A stretch of 46,925 nt of DNA from contig CALVDG010000017.1 in NCBI GenBank assembly GCA_944326255.1, positions 1 through 46,925 on the forward strand. The letters run 5' to 3'. The notes under the pieces are model-generated. The model was given only the letters and a program-made list of their open reading frames with translations. It was not told where the DNA came from and did not search any database. Position numbers and translations under genes: made by a program. Origin of the DNA: an uncultured Bacteroidales bacterium (lineage in GTDB: Bacteria; Bacteroidota; Bacteroidia; Bacteroidales; UBA932). Positions 1 through 6,784 of the stretch are shown one piece after another (the first letter of the stretch is position 1; each line of letters opens with the position of its first letter).

Positions 1-132
1 ACCTTAAAGTTACGAAAAATATTCCAATTAACCTACTGATTTACAATTAATTATAAATAAATTTAAACAGTTTCTTACTTTCATACGACAGCTCTGATAG
101 GACTGCCGGAGGAATACGATCTGAATGAAATT

Positions 133-522
133 ATGATACCGTCGCCGAAGTGCGAGATTAATTGCCGGACGGCAACTGTTGAATCCGTGACAAAGGCTTT
201 TAATGAATTGAAAGAGGACACGCACTATATCGTGCTGGACGATATATACTCACTACCGAAAAACAAAAGCTTACGCCGGCGGCTTTGTCTCTGTGTAAAA
301 GAGTCTGTTTTCAGGGCAGATCGATTGATAATCCTGGTGTTCAGATATAAAAAGGAAGAAAAAGGAAAACGCTGGACAAACGGTGAACTGGTAGGAAAAC
401 TGTGTAAGGAGTTCCCTTGCATACAAATCAGCGAAGACCGCAAAGGCCGCAAAGACATATTCTTCGGTAACGTATTCGAGCCTTCGATCGACCTCAAAAA
501 ATATTTGAAAGACAGTAAATAA
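133..522 (+). CDS. hypothetical protein, probably 5'-truncated
   Basis: I do not recognise this 129-residue product. The reading frame stays open upstream of the first ATG back to a stop at 64-66, and the extra codons read like protein (TTALIGLPEEYDLNEI), so the gene may have lost its start; ATG 133 is simply the first available start. A hydrophobic strand ending in two acidic residues (YIVLDDI) followed by SLP, and then a second hydrophobic strand (LIILVF), resembles a Walker B/sensor layout, but no P-loop is present. The protein at 2471-3022 has a similar arrangement (IVLMDHI..MP, then WVVFAV). It ends 8 bases before the next gene, so the two are probably co-transcribed. Function unknown. 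Confidence 0.5.
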   Translation: MIPSPKCEINCRTATVESVTKAFNELKEDTHYIVLDDIYSLPKNKSLRRRLCLCVKESVFRADRLIILVFRYKKEEKGKRWTNGELVGKLCKEFPCIQISEDRKGRKDIFFGNVFEPSIDLKKYLKDSK

Positions 523-530
523 TACAAAAT

Positions 531-1139
531 ATGTGGAGATTAATACAGCAATTCTTTCAACCAACGGACGTTTTAATTTATAACGAAGCATCACTCCAGT
601 TTGAACTCGGCAAATTCCTGCAGAGTCTTGGCTTTACTGTCCGTTTTGAAAGGAACGTAAGCAAATACACAACAGTCGGAATGAATAGTAACTTTACTAA
701 AAAGGAGATTGACATTGTGTTCTTTGAAAGAGGAAAGGATGAGTTTAGTAATAATACTGATAAATATGCTATAGAGCTTAAATTTCCAAGAAACGGACAG
801 CATCCTAATCAGATGCTCCATTTTATTGAAGACATCAAATTTATGGAGGAAGTAAAAACACATTTGTCCTTTAAGGAGACTTATGTACTGACACTTGTTG
901 ATGACAAGCTATTTTATTCGGCAAATGGAAAGAATTCAACATCAGGAATATATGCATATTTCAGAGTTCAGAACAATCCTATTCCGACTACGCAGATTTT
1001 CAATTCGACTGGGAAAAAGAGAAAGCCTTATAGCTTGAGTAATAGTTATACGATAAATTGGGTAGCGCCCCCAAATACCGCATTGATAGAATCCGCCAAA
1101 CCGCAAGACATAAGATATTATTTCCTTAATATTAAATAA
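531..1139 (+). CDS. PD-(D/E)XK nuclease-like hypothetical protein
   Basis: A 202-residue protein with the core signature of the PD-(D/E)XK nuclease superfamily: an N-terminal helix with acidic residues (EASLQFELGKFL, about 19-30), a strand carrying D61 (EIDIVFF), and a following strand with E82-x-K84 (YAIELKFP). The spacing fits the restriction-endonuclease fold. No signal peptide or membrane segment is seen. Starts at an ATG 8 bases after the preceding ORF, so they are likely one operon. The stretch is AT-rich compared with the housekeeping genes further on, which fits transferred DNA. I cannot name the family; a role in defence or DNA modification is inferred only from fold and neighbours. 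Confidence 0.6.
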   Translation: MWRLIQQFFQPTDVLIYNEASLQFELGKFLQSLGFTVRFERNVSKYTTVGMNSNFTKKEIDIVFFERGKDEFSNNTDKYAIELKFPRNGQHPNQMLHFIEDIKFMEEVKTHLSFKETYVLTLVDDKLFYSANGKNSTSGIYAYFRVQNNPIPTTQIFNSTGKKRKPYSLSNSYTINWVAPPNTALIESAKPQDIRYYFLNIK

Positions 1140-1223
1140 TGTCTTTCCTATTGAGGTAAAAGAAGCTACTGATTGATTAACTGTGAGTGAAATTACTAAT
1201 TGTATCATCAAATAAGAAATCAT

Positions 1224-1574
1224 ATGAATGAGATGTTGGACGAAACGTATATTATTAGGAAAATATCCAAACCGCAGCCCAAACCTAAAAATAAGACAGG
1301 TTTTCAGAAATTCTTAACAATATTATACTGGTTAGTATTTTTCCCAATAGCCATTATCGTAAAATTAATCATAGCATCTTATCGTTATTTGACGCGACCG
1401 AGTCCAGACAATGATGTGGTTAACCAAAATAGATCTGATGAACTCAGAATATTGGACTCATATAAAGCAAAATTGGAAAGGCTGGCATCACTGAGAGATC
1501 AGGGCGTTATTACTGAATCCGAATTTTTAAGGATAAAAGGCGATCTTTTGAGTAAAATGATAGATAACGAATAG
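1224..1574 (+). CDS. small membrane protein with C-terminal SHOCT domain
   Basis: A 116-residue protein from ATG 1224; an upstream in-frame TTG at 1200 is possible but less likely. It has a basic N-terminus rich in K and P, one strongly hydrophobic segment (about residues 30-50, TILYWLVFFPIAIIVKLII), a charged linker, and a C-terminal SHOCT motif (KLERLASLRDQGVITESEF, then IKGDLL). SHOCT is a short helical domain usually found at the ends of membrane or secreted proteins and thought to mediate oligomerisation. Lies about 85 bases after the nuclease-like gene. The pairing may be functional but this is not shown. Confidence 0.65.
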   Translation: MNEMLDETYIIRKISKPQPKPKNKTGFQKFLTILYWLVFFPIAIIVKLIIASYRYLTRPSPDNDVVNQNRSDELRILDSYKAKLERLASLRDQGVITESEFLRIKGDLLSKMIDNE

Positions 1575-1738
1575 TTCAAATACTTGAGTTTGACATCAAG
1601 GGGTAGCATACTGCCTAATTTCCAATAGACGTAACGTCCAATTCATACGCCGTATCAGCTTTATAAGCGATAAACAGGAACTGACGTTTAATTATGAAAT
1701 AGGAGCAACCACTACAAGATTGGACATCTGTAAATATT

Positions 1739-2458
1739 ATGGACGTAAACGAAATCTTCAATCTGCCTGAAATCAAGATCCTCGAAGTGGAGATTCTGGA
1801 CACGCAGCATGATCTTGACCGTAACAGATACTGTGCAAATGCCGGTGTTGAATTCATCAAGAAGGCGCTGATGATGCGCAAGCAGCTGTTAGACCGCAAA
1901 TTTGTCATGGATGAATTTTATAAGAAGCTGTTGGAAGAGTTTAATGAGGCCCTAAAGGTGCAGATGTTGAAGATGCGTCTGGAGACTATAAAAACGTACA
2001 GCTCAGCAGTCGCGGCCGGACTTGAAGGAGATGTGGAAGCGGTCGGGAAATGTTTTCTCGGATATAAGTATCCGGACAGGCATCCCGTTCAGACTGCAAG
2101 AGCAAGAAAAATGTGGGACATTTTAAACGGGAGCATAGACAATTACGTCCCGCTTTACGAAGACGGAGTAAACTGTCACGGGTTCAGATGCAGTAAGGAA
2201 CATATTGAATCAGAGAACCAACTGCTATACCTCAACGAGCAGGAAGACAACTGGAATGAAGGTTTTGACCGCGAGTTGACCAAAGACATGCATCTCCTCT
2301 ATGCCGTACACAATCTCTTCGACCATACCTCATTCTCTGTTTTCGACTTCCTGTGGGTACGGGACTTTGATATTGAAATCACACTCAACACCGAATACCG
2401 GACATATAAGCACGAGGCTGACAATCCGGACTGGGATGAAATTGATTATTTGGATTAA
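1739..2458 (+). CDS. hypothetical protein
   Basis: A 239-residue soluble protein that I do not recognise. The N-terminal half is rich in charged residues and predicted helical (about 1-110), with no signal peptide, membrane segment or known catalytic motif. The C-terminal half is acidic and aromatic and ends NPDWDEIDYLD. It is followed after 12 bases by the next gene, so the two are likely co-transcribed. Codon use is AT-leaning like the rest of the island. About 160 bases without a gene precede it. Confidence 0.55.
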   Translation: MDVNEIFNLPEIKILEVEILDTQHDLDRNRYCANAGVEFIKKALMMRKQLLDRKFVMDEFYKKLLEEFNEALKVQMLKMRLETIKTYSSAVAAGLEGDVEAVGKCFLGYKYPDRHPVQTARARKMWDILNGSIDNYVPLYEDGVNCHGFRCSKEHIESENQLLYLNEQEDNWNEGFDRELTKDMHLLYAVHNLFDHTSFSVFDFLWVRDFDIEITLNTEYRTYKHEADNPDWDEIDYLD

Positions 2459-2470
2459 ATTGTAAATTAT

Positions 2471-3022
2471 ATGAATAACACTGTTTACGACAAAGCTTTC
2501 ACTGAATTTGCAGACCTTATGTTACTAAAACGTGGCGTTCTAAATCGTTTTCTTAATAATACCCCACAGATGTTCGTCGGTCTTGGACCCTATTATATAG
2601 ACATTCCAAGTGATTTTGGATTTAAAGAACGGTTGAACAGACTTTGTGAGCAATATAAAGTAAAATTATTCTACTTTGACTTCCGGTCTGTCAACAATTA
2701 TGAGACTGCGAAATCCTTTATGGAAAGAATGGTTGACAATCCATACAGTATCGTATTGATGGACCACATCAATCAAATGCCTGAATACGAGTACAGACCT
2801 CAAGCATCTTCACTTCTGCTTAGGACATGGTCCGAAAAACACCTTTACTTTAATGACTGGTATGAGCAGACAGAAGAAACCACGACTGATAAATGGGTGG
2901 TCTTCGCAGTATCCTATCCATCTGAAGAAATTACTTTTAATGCCATGGAACATTGTAGTTTCGGGGGACATGGTGCATCTTGTGGAGACATTTTAAAATA
3001 TGCCGAACTCAACAATAGATAG
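2471..3022 (+). CDS. hypothetical protein, possible degenerate P-loop ATPase relative
   Basis: A 183-residue protein. The segment SIVLMDHINQMPE followed about 50 residues later by WVVFAVSYP looks like a Walker B strand plus sensor strand, as in STAND/AAA-type ATPases, but I see no Walker A lysine motif. The same layout occurs in the 133-522 product (YIVLDDIYSLP, then LIILVF), and the preceding segments (FDFRSVNNYETAKSF here, INCRTATVESVTKAF there) also look alike, so the two may be diverged paralogues. Twelve bases after the 239-residue ORF. Function unknown. Confidence 0.5.
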   Translation: MNNTVYDKAFTEFADLMLLKRGVLNRFLNNTPQMFVGLGPYYIDIPSDFGFKERLNRLCEQYKVKLFYFDFRSVNNYETAKSFMERMVDNPYSIVLMDHINQMPEYEYRPQASSLLLRTWSEKHLYFNDWYEQTEETTTDKWVVFAVSYPSEEITFNAMEHCSFGGHGASCGDILKYAELNNR

Positions 3023-3094
3023 AACAACTTTTATTTCTTGACACTTTTTAGTTATTAAGTTATCCCACACAATTCATATTTTTTGCGCATATGC

Positions 3095-3181
3095 TATACC
3101 CGATTAGGTGCAACACAATTTTTTACACCTCATCGGGTATATTTTTACATAATTTTATTACTTTATACCCTAAAGAGTATA
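3095..3181. promoter_or_regulatory. operator palindromes upstream of HipB-like HTH gene
   Basis: A 16-base inverted repeat, TATACCCGATTAGGTG (3095-3110) and CACCTCATCGGGTATA (3126-3141), matches at 15 of 16 positions around a 15-base spacer. A second imperfect dyad, TATACCCT..AGAGTATA (3164-3181), repeats the outer half-site and ends 3 bases before the HTH start codon. Repeated TATACCC half-sites directly ahead of a HipB-type gene fit autorepression, as known for hipBA operons. The assignment as operator is inferred. Confidence 0.6.
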
Positions 3182-3184
3182 ATC

Positions 3185-3328
3185 ATGCAGCAGACTACCT
3201 TATCCCGATACGTCAAAGCCATGCGCAAGCAGTATGACCTGACTCAGGTGGACCTCTCGGAGAAGTCTGGAGTCGGCCTGCGCTTTGCCTGGGGGCTGGA
3301 GCAGGGCAAACAAACTCTTCGGCTGTGA
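3185..3328 (+). pseudogene. truncated HipB-like XRE-family HTH regulator
   Basis: Forty-seven residues from ATG 3185 match the N-terminal helix-turn-helix of HipB-like antitoxins (LSRYVKAMRKQYDLTQVDLS, then GVGLRFAWGLEQGKQTLR). Family members continue past this point with a further helix and strand of about 25-30 residues, but here a TGA follows directly. No HipA kinase gene follows; the next 90 bases hold no recognisable domain. The DNA-binding helices are complete, so a short protein could still bind the upstream dyads, but the most economical reading is the remnant of a hipBA-type locus. Confidence 0.6.
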
Positions 3329-3420
3329 AGTAGACGCAATTCCTTTCCTCAAAACACCGATGATCTATGAAACAGGCGATACACCCTTTCTACGCAATGA
3401 ACTATCAGTTGCTCATTTTA

Positions 3421-3894
3421 TCAGGATTGTTTTGCCTCAAATTCGTTTTCGATTTCCTCAATCGTAGGCAGGCTCCCCCGAAAATCTTCCGGCAAAGCCT
3501 GTCCCAATTCATAATCGGATATCCCTATCGGTTTCTGAATATCGCGCAAGGCATATTCGGCTTTGATGCGGTCCTTGGTCTTGCAGAGCAAAAGGCCGAT
3601 AGTGCGATTGTCACCTTCACGGCAGAGTATATCATCCACGGTGGAACAGTAGAAGTTGAGCTTGCCGTAATCATCAAGTTTAATGGCTTTCTGCAAATAG
3701 CGGGTAGTCCAATGATTAGTAAGACTTTGCACCATATACCAATAACGGGGTCGTATATCCTTGACCTGTTTCATCAGGATAAGGTTATATGTCCAATCCA
3801 GATGCTTGACGGGGAGAGTAAAATTATACCCATTTAATTGCGAAATCACTGATTTCGTAATTGGCTTTGGATTTTTGTCTTGTTGCGCAACCAC
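3421..3894 (-). pseudogene. DUF1016/YhcG-family nuclease with catalytic core deleted
   Basis: The 157-residue frame begins at a GTG and carries the N-terminal DUF1016 region (LNGYNFTLPVKHLDWTYNLIL, RYWYMVQSL, HWTTRYLQKAIKL) joined in frame at YGK to the C-terminal end of the nuclease domain (KLNFYCSTVDDILCREGDN, IGLLLCKTKDRIKAEYAL, GISDYELGQALPEDF). Complete members are about 330-380 residues and carry the PD-(D/E)XK strands (DLLFY/DLLMY and ELK) between these pieces. That segment of roughly 100 residues is absent. The N-terminus is also short. The product should lack nuclease activity. Both junction sides in intact relatives include a Y-x-GK motif, so recombination at short homology is a plausible origin (inference). 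Confidence 0.7.
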
Positions 3895-3987
3895 TGGTTG
3901 CGTAATTGATGGAACGGTGCCTTTTCTTCTTTCTGCTCTATTATATAAAAGTCAGACAGGGCAGATTAAAACCAAAATCTTGAGAGA

Positions 3988-5070
3988 TCAGGACCCGGAC
4001 TGCGTTTTGTCCGTGAGGTCGGCCAGGGACAGGCCGGTGAGTTCGGAGATCGTGGAATCGGGAATTCCGGCCTGTCTCATACTGCGGGCTATCCTGAGAC
4101 GTTCTTCCCTGCGGCCTTTATTCTCACCTTCTTTCAAGCCTTCTTTCAGACCTTCATTTCTGCCTTCTTTCAGACCTTCATTTCTGCCCTCTTTTATACC
4201 TTCTTTCCTACCCTCCTTTATGCCCTTTTTTCTGCCTTCCTCAAGACCTTTCTTACGGCCTTCACGAAGCCCCTTTTTCATACCTTTCTCAATACCTTCC
4301 CTAAGACCGATCTTCATACCCTCGTCCACACCGTCTATGCGGCTTGACTCCATCTCGCCGCGGCGGCGCATACGGTACAGCATCTCGTTCTCGTAGGCTA
4401 TCCGCTGGTCGGGCGGAAGTGAGTCTATGCGAAGACGCTCGCGGGCCTCTTCCAGACCGCGGGCCTTCGCATCCCAGGGGATAAAACCGGTCTTCAGAAA
4501 CGCTATCCACTCATCCAATGGAGTCACCGCGACCTTGTTGAAATCATTTACGCGGAGCACATAATACTCCGGAAAGATGTCACCGGCCTCCACACCCGAG
4601 AACATCTTGCGCTGTCTCTCAGTCAGTTGAAGTATGTCATCTGGATTATGAAGTCCACGGAACTCCGTCCTGCCGTGATATACATAGTCGCTGCCCTGGC
4701 CCAGTTCGAAATACACGATATTGATAGAGTACACCTTCTTCACGCTGCCGTAACCCTCACCGATACTGATGTACTCGGTCACGCTCTTGGACGTGCCGTA
4801 CAGCATACGGTGAAAGTAGTCGTACTCCTGCTCATTCTGCATTTCTATGATTATCAGGCGGCCGCTTGAATCCTCGGCCAGCATGTCCACCCTGTTGAAC
4901 TTGTCTTCCCTGTCAGTCTGATTGGACTCGCTCTCCAGAAAACGGTGGATGCGGATGTCCTCATCCAAAAGCACGGAGAGAAAGCCCTCCACCACCACGA
5001 AATTGCTCTTCTGCCTCAACAGGCGTTTCATCGCCCAGTCAAACCTTATCACTTTATCTCCCGGCAACAT
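3988..5070 (-). CDS. Rpn family recombination-promoting nuclease / putative transposase
   Basis: A 360-residue protein of the PD-(D/E)XK transposase-like family (Rpn/TIGR01784). It opens with FDWAMKRLLRQKSNFVVVEG, and carries D62 (NRVDMLAED) and E76-x-Q78 (LIIIEMQNE), the family's catalytic core, followed by FHRMLYGTSKSVTEYI. Rpn proteins cut DNA and promote RecA-independent recombination in E. coli. Residues about 240-330 are a charged repeat of the type (G-x-x-E-G-R-x-x) with a perfect 24-base tandem duplication in the gene. The C-terminus has a predicted helix-turn-helix-like helix pair (MRQAGIPDSTISELTGLS). A -7 box TACCTTTG lies upstream on the minus strand (5096-5103). Complete by length. 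Confidence 0.85.
   Translation of the reverse strand: MLPGDKVIRFDWAMKRLLRQKSNFVVVEGFLSVLLDEDIRIHRFLESESNQTDREDKFNRVDMLAEDSSGRLIIIEMQNEQEYDYFHRMLYGTSKSVTEYISIGEGYGSVKKVYSINIVYFELGQGSDYVYHGRTEFRGLHNPDDILQLTERQRKMFSGVEAGDIFPEYYVLRVNDFNKVAVTPLDEWIAFLKTGFIPWDAKARGLEEARERLRIDSLPPDQRIAYENEMLYRMRRRGEMESSRIDGVDEGMKIGLREGIEKGMKKGLREGRKKGLEEGRKKGIKEGRKEGIKEGRNEGLKEGRNEGLKEGLKEGENKGRREERLRIARSMRQAGIPDSTISELTGLSLADLTDKTQSGS
4141..4188. repeat. perfect 24-bp tandem duplication in Rpn gene
   Basis: Two identical 24-base copies lie head to tail (4141-4164 and 4165-4188), with a partial copy just before them and progressively diverged copies continuing to about 4290. Each unit encodes 8 residues, so gain or loss keeps the frame. 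The protein unit reads GLKEGRNE / GIKEGRKE. Confidence 0.85.
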
Positions 5071-5160
5071 ATCACGTCTTTTATTATCAACGCTGCAAAG
5101 GTAAGCAGACTTTCCGAGACGGCATTACCACTTCCGTAAAATTCGGCAATTTCCGCTGAA

Positions 5161-5631
5161 TTATCTGTCTTCTTGCGGATTGTGGGCATCCTGTACTGCA
5201 GTGGCGGCGGCTACGGCCAGCTGGTCGCAGCGGTTGTTCATCGGGTTGTCCGCATGTCCCTTGACCCAGACAAAACGGACGCGGTGACGGCGGTACACCT
5301 CCAGAAAGCGCATCCACAGATCTGCGTTGAGACGTTTCTCGAACCGCTTGCGCTCCCAGCCGAAGACCCAGCCCTTGTTGACTGAGTCCACCACATACCG
5401 CGAGTCACTGTACAGGATAATCTCGGCATTGGGACGCTTGACCGCCTCCAGACCGACGATGACAGCCGTCAGTTCCATACGGTTGTTGGTGGTCTCCGCA
5501 AAGCCCCCGGACAGTTCCTTATAGTGTTCTCCGCAACGGAGTATGACTCCGTAACCGCCCGGCCCGGGATTGCCCCTGGACGAGCCGTCGGTAAATATCT
5601 CTATCGGCAACAGCTTTCTCTCCGCACACAT
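5161..5631 (-). CDS. rnhA: ribonuclease HI
   Basis: A 156-residue type 1 RNase H that cuts the RNA strand of RNA-DNA hybrids, removing R-loops and primers. The four metal-binding acidic residues are visible: D15 (FTDGSSRGNPG), E53 (NNRMELTA), D76 (YSDSRYV) and D136 (NNRCDQLA), with the catalytic-loop His at 126 (KGHADNP). Length matches the family. Lies on the minus strand 11 bases downstream of pdxA, so probably co-transcribed with it. Confidence 0.95.
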   Translation of the reverse strand: MCAERKLLPIEIFTDGSSRGNPGPGGYGVILRCGEHYKELSGGFAETTNNRMELTAVIVGLEAVKRPNAEIILYSDSRYVVDSVNKGWVFGWERKRFEKRLNADLWMRFLEVYRRHRVRFVWVKGHADNPMNNRCDQLAVAAATAVQDAHNPQEDR

Positions 5632-5642
5632 CGCTCAAGACA

Positions 5643-6725
5643 CTAGACCGGTCCTCTTACTCCGCCCTTGGAGCCGCCTTCCTGAGCCGGTGCGGACTTA
5701 AGGACATTCTCCCTCATCTGATCGTAGTTCCAGCGGTTGCGGACGATGTCTATAGCCTCGTATATCGCTGACTTCATGGGCATAGGATTGGCCGTACCCT
5801 TTCCGGCCAGCTCGTATGCCGTACCGTGGTCCGGGGCCGTGCGCACTACCGGCAGGCCGGCGGTGAAGTTGACTCCCGTATCGAAGGCCAGGGCCTTGAA
5901 GGGAATCAGTCCCTGGTCGTGGTACATGGCCAGCACTGCGTCGAAGTTGTACTGCTGATGAGTGCTGAAGAAACCGTCAGGCGAATAGGCCCCGAACGCC
6001 AGGATATTCTCCTGCCCAGCCGCCTCTATGGCCGGGTTGATAATCTCTATCTCCTCGCGGCCGAGCATTCCGCCGTCTCCCGAATGGGGATTCAGGCCCA
6101 GCACGGCTATCCTCGGACGGATGATGCCGAAATCCCTCCTGAGCGAGGCGTCCATCAGACGGAGCTTGCTCAGAATCATCTCCGTGGTAAGAGCGGAAGG
6201 CACCTGAGACAGAGGCAGATGATTGGTCACCACACCCACTCTCATCTTGTCGGCAACCAGGAACATAAGACCGTCCTTGACTCCGAACTCGTTGATAAGG
6301 AACTCGGTGTGTCCTGTAAATCCAGGGAAATGCAGGGCGACTGCCTTCTTATTAAGCGGAGCAGTGACCATCGCGTCCAGATCCCCGTTCCTGAGATCCT
6401 TCACAGCCTCCGTCAAGGCGATCAGAGCCGCATTGGCACTTTCAGGGGCGGGCTGACCGGGATCGATGCGGAAATTATCCGGCACGCAGTTGATGATATT
6501 GACCCTCTTGGGATGAAAATCCTTGGCTGTGTTGATGATATTGGTATTAAGGCTGTCCGTGTCCGGCAGCTGCTTCTTGTAGAAACCGAAGGCCCTCGAC
6601 GAGCCGTATACGACAGGAACGCAGATATCAAGCAGACGGGCATCAGTCAAGGACTTGATTATGACCTCATAGCCCACTCCGTTGGTATCTCCCTGCGTTA
6701 TTCCTATTATAATTTTTCTATCCAT
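5643..6725 (-). CDS. pdxA: 4-hydroxythreonine-4-phosphate dehydrogenase
   Basis: A 360-residue PdxA that oxidises 4-phosphohydroxy-L-threonine in the DXP-dependent vitamin B6 pathway. Diagnostic segments are ITQGDTNGVGYEVI at the N-terminus, TAPLNKKAV, the metal-ligand histidines in FTGHTEFL, and GLNPHSGDGGMLG and MYHDQGLIPFKALAF, ending in the dimer-contact region RTAPDHGTAYELAG. Full length for Bacteroidota homologues. Starts at ATG 6725 and is divergent from recG with facing -7 boxes in the 59-base gap. Confidence 0.95.
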   Translation of the reverse strand: MDRKIIIGITQGDTNGVGYEVIIKSLTDARLLDICVPVVYGSSRAFGFYKKQLPDTDSLNTNIINTAKDFHPKRVNIINCVPDNFRIDPGQPAPESANAALIALTEAVKDLRNGDLDAMVTAPLNKKAVALHFPGFTGHTEFLINEFGVKDGLMFLVADKMRVGVVTNHLPLSQVPSALTTEMILSKLRLMDASLRRDFGIIRPRIAVLGLNPHSGDGGMLGREEIEIINPAIEAAGQENILAFGAYSPDGFFSTHQQYNFDAVLAMYHDQGLIPFKALAFDTGVNFTAGLPVVRTAPDHGTAYELAGKGTANPMPMKSAIYEAIDIVRNRWNYDQMRENVLKSAPAQEGGSKGGVRGPV

Positions 6726-6762
6726 AATTTCACATTTTTGGATTAAAATGACATTAAGGATG

Positions 6763-6780
6763 CAAAATTACTTAAATTTG
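6763..6780. promoter_or_regulatory. facing divergent -7 elements for pdxA and recG
   Basis: TAAATTTG on plus (6773-6780) ends 4 bases before the recG start codon, and TAATTTTG on minus (6763-6770) points toward pdxA. Both match the Bacteroidota -7 consensus TAnnTTTG. Neither has a clear TTTG box at 19-21 bases. The recG start codon lies almost at the predicted transcription start, so its mRNA may be leaderless or use another start site. Confidence 0.5.
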
Positions 6781-6784
6781 CCTT

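Noticed and set aside
3329..3420. ATGAAACAGGC near 3367 considered as the start of a hipA remnant
   Set aside because: Only about four residues resemble HipA N-termini; the frame then reads into DNA antisense to the DUF1016 remnant.
4129..4290. Repeat array at 4129-4290 considered as CRISPR
   Set aside because: Units are contiguous, in frame and encode an eight-residue repeat in the Rpn protein.
5826..6746. Long open frame (306 codons) on plus opposite pdxA
   Set aside because: Antisense shadow of a GC-rich gene; no family motif, while the opposite strand encodes a clear PdxA.
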